Source: Verrucomicrobiaceae bacterium UBA1938
GTDB lineage: Bacteria > Verrucomicrobiota > Verrucomicrobiia > Verrucomicrobiales > Verrucomicrobiaceae
NCBI GenBank assembly: GCA_002336895.1
Contig: DDFC01000039.1
Location: 91,748-155,747, forward strand
DNA length: 64,000 nt
Reading direction: 5' to 3'
Shown: one piece after another, positions 52,760 to 61,090 of the stretch
Layout of the letters: each line of letters begins with the position of its first letter
Position numbering within the stretch: position 1 is the first letter of the stretch
Notes under the pieces: model-generated
The model's input: the letters and a program-made list of their open reading frames with translations, nothing else
What the model was told of the DNA's origin: nothing
Database searches by the model: none
Translations under genes and position numbers: made by a program

Positions 52760-52856
52760 GGCGGTGGTGGGCTGATGACAGGGATTAAAACGAGAGTCAG
52801 AGGGCAAGTCGAGCCGCAAAATGCGGGAGCGACGAATGAAGCAGCCTGATAAAAAA

Positions 52857-52945
52857 CGCGAGAGCGTCTCGGAGTGCTCCAGTCCTCTGGAGCTTTTCGC
52901 TGGCTCCATCGCGTACGAAAGCGCCGGAGGTCCGGCGCACTTCAG
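52857..52945. repeat. Composite palindromic repeat element (copy B)
   Basis: Two units related to copy A in opposite orientation: GCTCCAG-TCCT-CTGGAGC (52876-52893), preceded by GCGAGAGCGT as in copy A, and GCGCCGGA-GG-TCCGGCGC (52921-52938), which is nearly the reverse complement of the copy A hairpin with its TTTCG tail. It lies upstream of the oxidoreductase. Confidence 0.7.
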
Positions 52946-52977
52946 AACGCAAAGCGCACGCGCCTGCAGGCATCAGC

Positions 52978-53454
52978 CTAGCAGCTCGTCGGCACCCGCT
53001 GGGCCAGCTTCACCGTATGTGGAATGGCACCGATCACAAAGCCCAGGCAGTCCACAGCTCCCTGCGGCTTCCCCGGCAGGGCGATGACTAGGCTGCGCTC
53101 CACCACCGCCGCGAGGCTGCGGGAGAGGATCGCGTTCGGCGTCAGTTCCAGCGACTTCATGCGCATGAGTTCACCAAAGCCGGGAATCTCCACCCGCATG
53201 ATGCCACGTATGGCCTCAGGTGTCACATCCCTCTCGGCGATCCCCGTCCCACCCGTGGTGAGAATGAGCGCGCAGCCTTGCGCGCCAAAGGAATGAATCG
53301 TCTCCCGGATGCGCTTCAGGTCGTCTGGGACGATCGCCTCGGCGGCGACCGTCCAGCCATACCCTTCCGCCGCTTTTTTCAGCGCCGGGCCTCCCAGATC
53401 CTCATACACGCCCTCGCTGGCGCGATCAGATACCGTAATGATGCCTACCTGCAT
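52978..53454 (-). CDS. MogA/MoaB-family molybdopterin protein
   Basis: A 158-residue protein of the MoaB/Mog superfamily. It opens VGIITVSDRASEGVYEDLGG, has the ILTTGGTGIAERDVTPEAI motif that binds molybdopterin, and the IALPGKPQGAV segment. Members adenylylate molybdopterin (MogA). It follows the Prc-type protease gene by 18 bases on the same strand and may share its transcript. No other molybdenum cofactor genes are in the window. MogA versus MoaB cannot be separated from sequence alone. Confidence 0.9.
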   Translation of the reverse strand: MQVGIITVSDRASEGVYEDLGGPALKKAAEGYGWTVAAEAIVPDDLKRIRETIHSFGAQGCALILTTGGTGIAERDVTPEAIRGIMRVEIPGFGELMRMKSLELTPNAILSRSLAAVVERSLVIALPGKPQGAVDCLGFVIGAIPHTVKLAQRVPTSC

Positions 53455-53472
53455 TCTGGATGATAGAAGCTG

Positions 53473-55842
53473 TTACTGAGCCTGGGGCTTCTCCGTGGCC
53501 TGAGCCTGCGCCTTGCCCTCGGTCTTTGCAGCCGTGGTGGGCTTGTGGTCCAGTTCCAGCAGATCGCGCAGGATGTGGATTGTCTCCAGCTTCACCGGCT
53601 CCACGCCGTAGGGGAATTTGGACTCGTCATTGCCACCCTCGTCATCTTTGGAGGCCGTGCGCATGCCGGAGTTCATCTCCTTGGTGAAGGCGGACTCGGG
53701 CACCAGATCAGGCTTGTCCACGTTGTCGAGCGTCAGGTGGTAGGTCTTGAAGCCGTTGTCCTTGATGCGCTCGGCCACTTCCTTCACGCGCTTGGCACGC
53801 TCTTCAGTCTGCTTGTCGCGGCGTGCTTCATTGTCCACTCGCTCCTTCTCACGCTCCTGCAGATTCAGGCTCACAGTGTTGCGGTCGATCTTCTCCTTCA
53901 GGCGTTTGGCTTCCTCCACCACGTTCTGGAATTCAGGATTGGCGGCGATACGGCTCTTCACACGGGCATTGATCTCTTCGATCGGGAAGGGATCCTTGCG
54001 GAAGAGCGGGTACTTGCGCGGCGGGATGGTGTCGTAAGGCAGCGGGTTCTCAGCCGCGGCCTCACCGATGTCGAGCACGTCACGGATGGAGGGCAGCGGC
54101 ACATCAGCCTCCACGCCCTTGAGCTGGGTGGATCCACCGGCAATGCGGTAGAATTTCTGGATCGTCACCTTGAGATCGCCCGCGCCTTTCTTGTCGCTGA
54201 AGAAAGGCATGTAGCGCTCCACTGGCAGGATGGTCTGCACCGTGCCTTTGCCAAAGGTGGACTTGTCACCCACGATCAGTGCGCGGTGGTAGTCCTGCAG
54301 GGCGGCGGCCAAAATTTCAGAGGCGGAGGCGCTGGCCTTGTTGGTCAGCACGATCATGGGGCCGTCATACACAGGCTTCTCGTTTTCGCAGTCGCGCCAG
54401 GTGATGCTGCCGCGCCAGTCCTTGGCCTGCACCACAGGTCCGGCCGGGACAAAGAGGCCGGTGAGCTTGATGGCTTCATCCAGGGAGCCACCGCCGTTGT
54501 CACGCAGATCCAGCACGAGGCCGTCGATCTTTTCCTTCATCAGGCGGCGCAGCAGGCGCTCCACGTCGGCACTGGTGCTGACGGTGCCGTTTTCCATGTC
54601 GGCGTAGAAGTTGGAGAGATTGATCCAGCCCACCTTGAGGGCTTTGCCCAGATCGGGAGGAGTCACCAGCAGCTCGGCGTTGGCCAGCTTTTCCTTCAGC
54701 GGCACTTCATCACGCACGATGGCGATGATGCGGGTTCCTGCGGGATCATCTGCCGGGACGATCTTGATGCGCACGGTGGTGTTCTTCTCGCCGCGGATCA
54801 TGTCCACGATCTTCTGCAGCTTGAGGTACTTCACGTCCACAAACTCGTCGTCGCCCTGGGCCACGGCGATGATGCGGTCATTCAGCTTGAGCTGTCCCTG
54901 CTTGTCAGCCGGGCCGCCCACCACGATGCCCTGGATCTCAGCGCCATCATCTTTCTGGCCGAGCAGCGCGCCGATGCCCACGAGCTTGTGGGACATGTGG
55001 ATGCGGAAATTGTCGCTCTCATCCGTGCTCATGTACTCCGTGTGCGGATCATACGCGGTGGCGAGGCTGGAGAGGAAGAAGTTCACCACGTCCTTGGTGT
55101 CGTTCTCGTTGATGCTCTCGAGCAGGCGTGTGTAGTCCTTCAGCACGCGCTCCTTGGGCGTCAGGTCCTTGTCATCCTTCTCCTTTTTGGCGGCCGCCAC
55201 TTTGGGGGCGTCTGCGGCAGGCTTCTGGGGAGCCTCCACCTTGCCGGCATCAGGCGTGGCGGCAGCACTGTCGGCTTTCTTGGCGGCGGCTTTTTCAGCC
55301 TTCTTCTTTTCGTCGCGCTCGCGCGTTTCGTCAGCGATGCGCTCCGCCAGCAGATTGTCCTCGATGATGTCCAGCCAGAGCTTGTCCTGCTCGGCCTTGT
55401 CCTTCGGCCACGGGGCCTTGTCGCGCTTGATCTGAATCGTGCGCTTTGAGTCAAAGGTGAACTTGTTGGTGTCCAGCGCCTTCTTGAGGAAGTCCACGCG
55501 CTCCTTCACCCGCTCCTTGTAGATGTCGTAGATCTCGATGGCCGGGCTGATGTTCCTCATCAGCACATGGTCGTCGAGCGTGGTCTCATACTTGTCCTTG
55601 AAGCCCGCCACATCCTGCTCGGTGAAGAAGATGTGCTTGAAGTCCAGCATGTTCAGGTAGTTGTGCAGCATCTCCCCGGACACCTTGTCGTCGAAGTCCT
55701 GCTTCGAGTAGTGGTGGTTTTGCAGCATGTAGGCCACGTGCATGGCCACCTGGCCGAAATTGGTCTCTGCCTGCGCTGAAGGTAGGAGAAGCGCGAGGGC
55801 GGAGGCCGCAGCCGCGACGGGGGTGAAGAAATTGCGAGTCAT
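53473..55842 (-). CDS. prc: Tail-specific (Prc/CtpA-like) protease, S41 family
   Basis: A 789-residue exported protease with signal peptide (ending SAQAET). It has the Prc N-terminal helical region (MLDFKHIFFTEQDVAGFKDK), a PDZ domain (about 285-370), the S41 catalytic region with Ser in KASASASEIL near residue 505 and Lys in STFGKGT near 531, and a DUF3340-like C-terminal tail. Between about residues 185 and 235 is an Ala/Lys/Pro-rich low-complexity insert. Prc cleaves periplasmic proteins from their C-termini and helps control cell-wall hydrolases. The catalytic dyad is intact. Confidence 0.92.
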   Translation of the reverse strand: MTRNFFTPVAAAASALALLLPSAQAETNFGQVAMHVAYMLQNHHYSKQDFDDKVSGEMLHNYLNMLDFKHIFFTEQDVAGFKDKYETTLDDHVLMRNISPAIEIYDIYKERVKERVDFLKKALDTNKFTFDSKRTIQIKRDKAPWPKDKAEQDKLWLDIIEDNLLAERIADETRERDEKKKAEKAAAKKADSAAATPDAGKVEAPQKPAADAPKVAAAKKEKDDKDLTPKERVLKDYTRLLESINENDTKDVVNFFLSSLATAYDPHTEYMSTDESDNFRIHMSHKLVGIGALLGQKDDGAEIQGIVVGGPADKQGQLKLNDRIIAVAQGDDEFVDVKYLKLQKIVDMIRGEKNTTVRIKIVPADDPAGTRIIAIVRDEVPLKEKLANAELLVTPPDLGKALKVGWINLSNFYADMENGTVSTSADVERLLRRLMKEKIDGLVLDLRDNGGGSLDEAIKLTGLFVPAGPVVQAKDWRGSITWRDCENEKPVYDGPMIVLTNKASASASEILAAALQDYHRALIVGDKSTFGKGTVQTILPVERYMPFFSDKKGAGDLKVTIQKFYRIAGGSTQLKGVEADVPLPSIRDVLDIGEAAAENPLPYDTIPPRKYPLFRKDPFPIEEINARVKSRIAANPEFQNVVEEAKRLKEKIDRNTVSLNLQEREKERVDNEARRDKQTEERAKRVKEVAERIKDNGFKTYHLTLDNVDKPDLVPESAFTKEMNSGMRTASKDDEGGNDESKFPYGVEPVKLETIHILRDLLELDHKPTTAAKTEGKAQAQATEKPQAQ

Positions 55843-55951
55843 GGTGGGGGTCGTCCAGATCTATATAACGAACCTCGCGGCACGTTTTGCGTTCAGATTT
55901 TGCCTTTTCAGAGTTGAAATGTCCAACTCTTTCCCGTCTTTCGCCTCCTCC

Positions 55952-56569
55952 ATGCCTCAAATCTCCACCTATACCGGCGGCATCGCCGCCACCAATGGCC
56001 ACGTCCTCACCCTCCCCGGTGGAACGCTGCTTGTCGACGCCCCTGATGGCATATCCGGCTGGCTCCGGCAGCATAAGATCAAGGTGGATGCCCTGCTCCT
56101 CACCCACCAGCATTTTGACCACGTCCTGGACGCCGCCGCAGTGAAGGCCGAGCACGGCTGCCCGATCTATTCCTTCGCCCCCTATTCACGTGAGCTGACG
56201 CTGGAAATCCTCTACGGTGCGGTCACCGGCAGCCCCTTTTCCGTGCCACCCTTTGAGTCCGATTTCATCCTCAAAGACCAGAGCCAGATCGAGATCCTCG
56301 GAGAGACCTGGAGGCTCCTCCATGTGCCCGGCCATTCGCCAGACAGCCTGTGCTATTACCTGGAAAATCAGAGCCTGCTTTTCGGCGGCGACGTCCTCTT
56401 TCTGGACGGTGTCGGGCGCACTGATTTCCCCGACGGTTCCGGGGCCCTGTTGCTCAGCGGCATCATCAAAAAACTCTTCCCCCTGCCGGATGCCACGCGC
56501 GTATTCCCCGGCCACGGCGACGACACCACCATAGGCCGGGAACGGCTTGAGAATCCTTTCCTCACGTGA
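55952..56569 (+). CDS. MBL-fold metallohydrolase (glyoxalase II-like)
   Basis: From ATG 55952 the protein has 205 residues; ATG 55919 would add eleven. The metal-binding motif is THQHFDH, followed by HVPGHSPDS, FGGDVLFLDGVGRTDFP and the final FPGHGDDTTIGRER. This is the GloB-like or persulfide dioxygenase-like layout with all metal ligands present. The substrate, probably a thioester, is not determined. It is divergent from the prc gene and 23 bases before rlmN. Confidence 0.87.
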   Translation: MPQISTYTGGIAATNGHVLTLPGGTLLVDAPDGISGWLRQHKIKVDALLLTHQHFDHVLDAAAVKAEHGCPIYSFAPYSRELTLEILYGAVTGSPFSVPPFESDFILKDQSQIEILGETWRLLHVPGHSPDSLCYYLENQSLLFGGDVLFLDGVGRTDFPDGSGALLLSGIIKKLFPLPDATRVFPGHGDDTTIGRERLENPFLT

Positions 56570-56592
56570 CACGCTGATCGTCATTTCACCTA

Positions 56593-57663
<1,071 letters not shown>

Positions 57664-57755
57664 TGAACTCCCCGTGAAGCCACTGTGAATTCGGCTTCAC
57701 TAAACCATCCCTCGCTTGCCGCGCCTGCTCGGAGAAGCGTATCGTTGCTCCAGCC

Positions 57756-58406
57756 ATGTCTGCCCGCGTCTTTCTGCTGAACCTGTTCGCCTGCCTGTGG
57801 TGCTTCCTTGTGCTCAATCTGCGCATTCATCTGGCAGGGCATGACTACTACGCATTCATGGTGTGGAATCTCTTTCTGGCCGCCATCCCACTGGGGCTCA
57901 GCCTGGGCCTGCGCCGCATCAGCCGCCTCTCCGTGGCGCTGCCCCTGCTCGCACTCTGGCTGCTCTTCTTTCCCAATGCCCCCTACGTCCTCACGGATTT
58001 GATGCATCTCAACGAGCACCCGGGAAATGTACCCAAATGGCTCGATCTCCTCATGCTGCTCTCGTTTGCACTCGTGTCGCTCTGGCTCGGTTTTCAGTCC
58101 CTGCACATCGTACAGCATTGGGTTGCGCGGAAGTTCTCTCATGCCACCGCGTGGTGCGTGAGCGTCGGCACACTCGGGCTGAGCGGCTTCGGTGTTTACC
58201 TCGGACGCTTTGACCGCTGGAACAGCTGGGACCTCCTGCACCGCCCCGTGTCCCTGCTCAGTCGCATCGCCGCCTACGTGCTGCATCCTCTGGCCCACAC
58301 CCGCACCTGGGGTTTTACCCTGGGTTTCGGCACGCTGCTCATCCTCGCCTATCTTTTCTGGTTTTCCTCGTCGGCATTGGTTCCTGACGAGCGTAAGCTC
58401 GATTAG
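57756..58406 (+). CDS. DUF1361 membrane protein
   Basis: A 216-residue protein with six or so membrane helices. It has the DUF1361 signatures LFFPNAPYVLTDLMHL and GVYLGRFDRWNSWDL, both in loops with conserved charged residues. Function unknown. It precedes the DCC-family gene by two bases, so the two are likely co-transcribed. Length is typical for the family. Confidence 0.88.
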   Translation: MSARVFLLNLFACLWCFLVLNLRIHLAGHDYYAFMVWNLFLAAIPLGLSLGLRRISRLSVALPLLALWLLFFPNAPYVLTDLMHLNEHPGNVPKWLDLLMLLSFALVSLWLGFQSLHIVQHWVARKFSHATAWCVSVGTLGLSGFGVYLGRFDRWNSWDLLHRPVSLLSRIAAYVLHPLAHTRTWGFTLGFGTLLILAYLFWFSSSALVPDERKLD

Positions 58407-58408
58407 CC

Positions 58409-58825
58409 GTGCCCAGCTACGATCCCAGCCACGACCACCTCCTGCTCTTTGACGGCGCCTGCCATCTCTGCGACGCCAGCGTGCACTTCATCGTGCGGCA
58501 TGATCCTGCGGGCCGCATCAAGTTTGCCCCCATCCAGAGCACGCTGGGTCGCAGGCTCTATGCGCAGCACGGGCTGGACCCAAACAGCCCCAGCAGCATG
58601 CTTTTCATCACCCCCCGGGGAGCCTTCAAGGAAAGCGATGCCGCGCTCGAGATCGCCCGCACACTAGGCGGCGCATGGCAGCTCGCGCTCGCCTTCAAAC
58701 CTTTGCCGCACTTTCTGCGGGATGCCGCGTATGGAATCATCGCCCGCAACCGCTACCGCTGGTTCGGAAAACACGACACCTGCATGCTGCCCACGCCCGA
58801 GCTGAAGGCACGCATGCTGGAATAG
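58409..58825 (+). CDS. DCC-family thiol-disulfide oxidoreductase-like protein (DUF393)
   Basis: A 138-residue protein with a GTG start two bases after the DUF1361 stop. It has the DGACHLCDASVHF motif (DxxCxxC), giving the DCC name, in a thioredoxin-like fold, and the family's later KPLPHFLRDAAYGIIARNRY segment. Redox activity is presumed from the Cys pair but unproven. Its partner may be the DUF1361 membrane protein. Confidence 0.9.
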   Translation: MPSYDPSHDHLLLFDGACHLCDASVHFIVRHDPAGRIKFAPIQSTLGRRLYAQHGLDPNSPSSMLFITPRGAFKESDAALEIARTLGGAWQLALAFKPLPHFLRDAAYGIIARNRYRWFGKHDTCMLPTPELKARMLE

Positions 58826-58855
58826 CACGCTCAGCCGCCCACACGCGGCCCCGCA

Positions 58856-59758
58856 TCACATAAACTTCTTCACGCGGTCGTGCACATCCGCCTCCAGCCG
58901 CTTCACATAGTTCACCGAGTACTCGATCGGGCACAGGCTGTCGTCCTGCGTCAGCGGCGTCAGATCCATCGCAAAGGTGAGCAGGCTCGTCTTGTCCGTC
59001 GTGTGGGAGTCAAAGTAGGTCGCATTCGCGTGGCGCAGGCCTTCCTCCGCCAGGTCATAGCGCTTCCCTCCGCTGATCTGCGAATCAAACACTCCCAGCA
59101 GCGGGCGCAGCATGTGCGGGTGCTTGTCCACCCACAGCATCACCTTGTCGTCGTGCAGCAGCCAGTCCAGCTTGCGCCACACCTCGCAGCCATAGACCTT
59201 CTGCGGGCGCATCTCCGGCGGCAGCTCGCGGATCGCCTCCAGGCAGCGTAGAAACGTCGCCACATGCGTGTCATGCCTGTCGCACGGGTTGTGGAGGTAC
59301 AGGATCTTCGGCTGCGCATGCTCCAGGATGAATTTCAAATCCGCCACCGCCGGCGCATGCCGCGGCTTCTTGATCTCATCGCTCGGGTAGCCCAGCTGCA
59401 CCATGATGCTGTACTCGCCCACATACGCCGCCTTGCGCTGCTCGATCAGGCGCACCTTCTGCATCTCCTCGTCCGTGTAGCTCTCATACGGCCCCTTGCG
59501 CGGGCTGCCCGCACCATCCGTCACCACCACGCCGCCAAACCACTGGCCCTTGTCGTGAAAGCACTCGGTGATGCCATGATACGCGGCGATTTCCAGGTCA
59601 TCCTGGTGGGATACAATGCCCAGATGCGTGACGCGCCGCAGCGCGGTCCACGGTTCAGTTTCGTCTGGAATGTAAAGATCGTGTTTGGGATGTCGAAATT
59701 GCACGGGATTGTGACCATGCACCGCATGACGGGCAGTGCCAAGCGCATTCCCATTCAC
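58856..59758 (-). CDS. PIG-L (LmbE-like) deacetylase family protein
   Basis: A 300-residue protein with the PIG-L zinc motif in IVSHQDDLEIAAYHG, where the usual HPDD is HQDD, and a later LYLHNPCDRHDTH segment supplying a further His ligand. PIG-L enzymes remove acetyl groups from N-acetylglucosamine conjugates. The first 45 residues are not typical of the domain and a start further in is possible, but no better ATG is evident before ALRRVTHLGIV. Substrate unknown. Confidence 0.82.
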   Translation of the reverse strand: MNGNALGTARHAVHGHNPVQFRHPKHDLYIPDETEPWTALRRVTHLGIVSHQDDLEIAAYHGITECFHDKGQWFGGVVVTDGAGSPRKGPYESYTDEEMQKVRLIEQRKAAYVGEYSIMVQLGYPSDEIKKPRHAPAVADLKFILEHAQPKILYLHNPCDRHDTHVATFLRCLEAIRELPPEMRPQKVYGCEVWRKLDWLLHDDKVMLWVDKHPHMLRPLLGVFDSQISGGKRYDLAEEGLRHANATYFDSHTTDKTSLLTFAMDLTPLTQDDSLCPIEYSVNYVKRLEADVHDRVKKFM

Positions 59759-59840
59759 CCCTCCCTAACGTCTGGACAAAGCCCGCCGCCACGCCATGAT
59801 CGGCACCCCGTCTAATACCAACCCAGCCGCTCCCCTGCCC

Positions 59841-60293
59841 ATGAGCTTCACCGCCCAAATTTCCGAAGACCTCAAAAACGCCATGCGTGCCAAGGACGCC
59901 GTGGCCCTCAATGTCATCCGCAACCTGAAGTCCGCACTCAAATACGCCGCCATCGAAAAACTCGGCGCCGACGGCGAGCTGGGCGATACCGATGCCCTCG
60001 CCGTCGTCCGCAAGGAGATCAAAAAGCTCCAGGATAGCGTGGACGGCGCCGAAAAAGCCGGACGCCCCGAAGCCGTCGCCGCCGCCAAGGCCGAGATCGC
60101 CGTGCTTGAGAAATACCTCCCCGCCGCCATGAGCGCCGAGGACCTCGGCAAGCTCGTCGAGGCCGTCATCGCCGAGCTCGGTGCCACCTCCAAGAAAGAC
60201 ATGGGCGGCGTCATGAAGGCCCTCCAGGAGCGCGTCGCCGGTCGTGCCGACAGCAAATCCATCTCCACAGAAGTGGCCAAACGCCTCGCTTAA
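59841..60293 (+). CDS. yqeY: GatB/YqeY domain protein
   Basis: From ATG 59841 the protein has 150 residues; ATG 59796 would add fifteen. It matches YqeY: an N-terminal helical half (SEDLKNAMRAKDAVALNVIR) and a GatB-tail-like half ending KDMGGVMKALQERVAGRADS and then KSIST. GatB-tail domains bind tRNA, but free-standing YqeY has no settled role. It probably shares a transcript with ispD and the MFS-PlsC gene. Confidence 0.9.
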   Translation: MSFTAQISEDLKNAMRAKDAVALNVIRNLKSALKYAAIEKLGADGELGDTDALAVVRKEIKKLQDSVDGAEKAGRPEAVAAAKAEIAVLEKYLPAAMSAEDLGKLVEAVIAELGATSKKDMGGVMKALQERVAGRADSKSISTEVAKRLA

Positions 60294-60298
60294 CCCCC

Positions 60299-60410
60299 GT
60301 TTCCCAGTGCTCTGTTCCCCGTTCATAGTTCCCCCTTGCTCCCCTCGGGCAGCAGCGGAACCAAGAACAGCGAACAACAAACAGCTAACCGGGAACAGAG
60401 AACCGAGAAC
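60299..60410. repeat. Inverted heptamer arrays without a gene between them, upstream of ispD
   Basis: Plus-strand units GTGCTCT, GTTCCCC, GTTCATA, GTTCCCC run from 60307 to 60334, preceded by GTTTCCC at 60299. From 60362 to 60410 seven units in opposite orientation follow: CAAGAAC, AGCGAAC, AACAAAC, AGCTAAC, CGGGAAC, AGAGAAC, CGAGAAC. Only 27 bases separate the arrays. They end three bases before the ispD ATG and begin six bases after the yqeY stop. The left array matches that at 47941 at 20 of 26 positions. Confidence 0.7.
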
Positions 60411-60413
60411 CCA

Positions 60414-61082
60414 ATGACCTCCGCCATCATCGTTGCCGCAGGCAGCAGCCGGCGCATGGGGTTCAATAAGCTCCTGGCTCCCCTGGCAGGCAAGCCCGTG
60501 CTCAGCCGCACCCTCGCCGCCTTCCAGGCCTGCGAGGCCGTGGCCGAGATCATCGTCGTCACCAGCGAGGCCCTCCGCCCCGAGATCGAGGCCTGGCGCA
60601 CCGCAGGCGGGCTGGAAAAAGTCACCCAGATCATCATCGGCGGCGCGGAGCGTCACCTCTCCGTCCATGCCGGCCTGCAGGCCCTCAGCCCCGCCTGCGA
60701 CATCGTCGCCGTCCACGATGGCGCACGCCCGCTCATCTCCGTCGCCCAGATCACCCGCTGCATCGAGGCCGCACGCACCCAGGGCGCCGTGGCCTGCGCA
60801 CGCCCCATGACAGAGACCCTCAAGCGCTGCGATCCCTCCGGCCTCATCATTGGCTCCATTGACCGCGCCCACGCCTGGATCATGGAGACCCCCCAGGTCT
60901 TCCAGCGCCCCCTCCTCGTCCACGCCTACGACGCCGTCATCCGCGACTCCCTCCTCGTTACAGACGAAGTCTCCGCCGTCCAGCACCTCGGCGCCCCCGT
61001 GCACGTCGTCGAAAACTTTGAACTCAACCCCAAGATCACCTTCCCGGCAGACATCCTGCTGGCACAGCGATTTGTGGACTGA
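60414..61082 (+). CDS. ispD: 2-C-methyl-D-erythritol 4-phosphate cytidylyltransferase IspD
   Basis: From ATG 60414 the protein has 222 residues, normal for IspD. It joins CTP to MEP in the non-mevalonate isoprenoid pathway. The nucleotide loop IIVAAGSSRRMGFNKLLAPL is at the N-terminus, and VAVHDGARPLIS near residue 100 supplies metal and substrate contacts. The upstream frame would translate the heptamer array and is rejected. The array ends three bases before the ATG, so its purine-rich last units must serve as ribosome binding site, if there is one. Confidence 0.93.
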   Translation: MTSAIIVAAGSSRRMGFNKLLAPLAGKPVLSRTLAAFQACEAVAEIIVVTSEALRPEIEAWRTAGGLEKVTQIIIGGAERHLSVHAGLQALSPACDIVAVHDGARPLISVAQITRCIEAARTQGAVACARPMTETLKRCDPSGLIIGSIDRAHAWIMETPQVFQRPLLVHAYDAVIRDSLLVTDEVSAVQHLGAPVHVVENFELNPKITFPADILLAQRFVD

Positions 61083-61090
61083 TCTCCCCC

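Noticed and set aside
60336..60413. N-terminal extension of IspD by 26 residues
   Set aside because: It would translate the heptamer array, and IspD proteins begin directly with the IIVAAG nucleotide loop.
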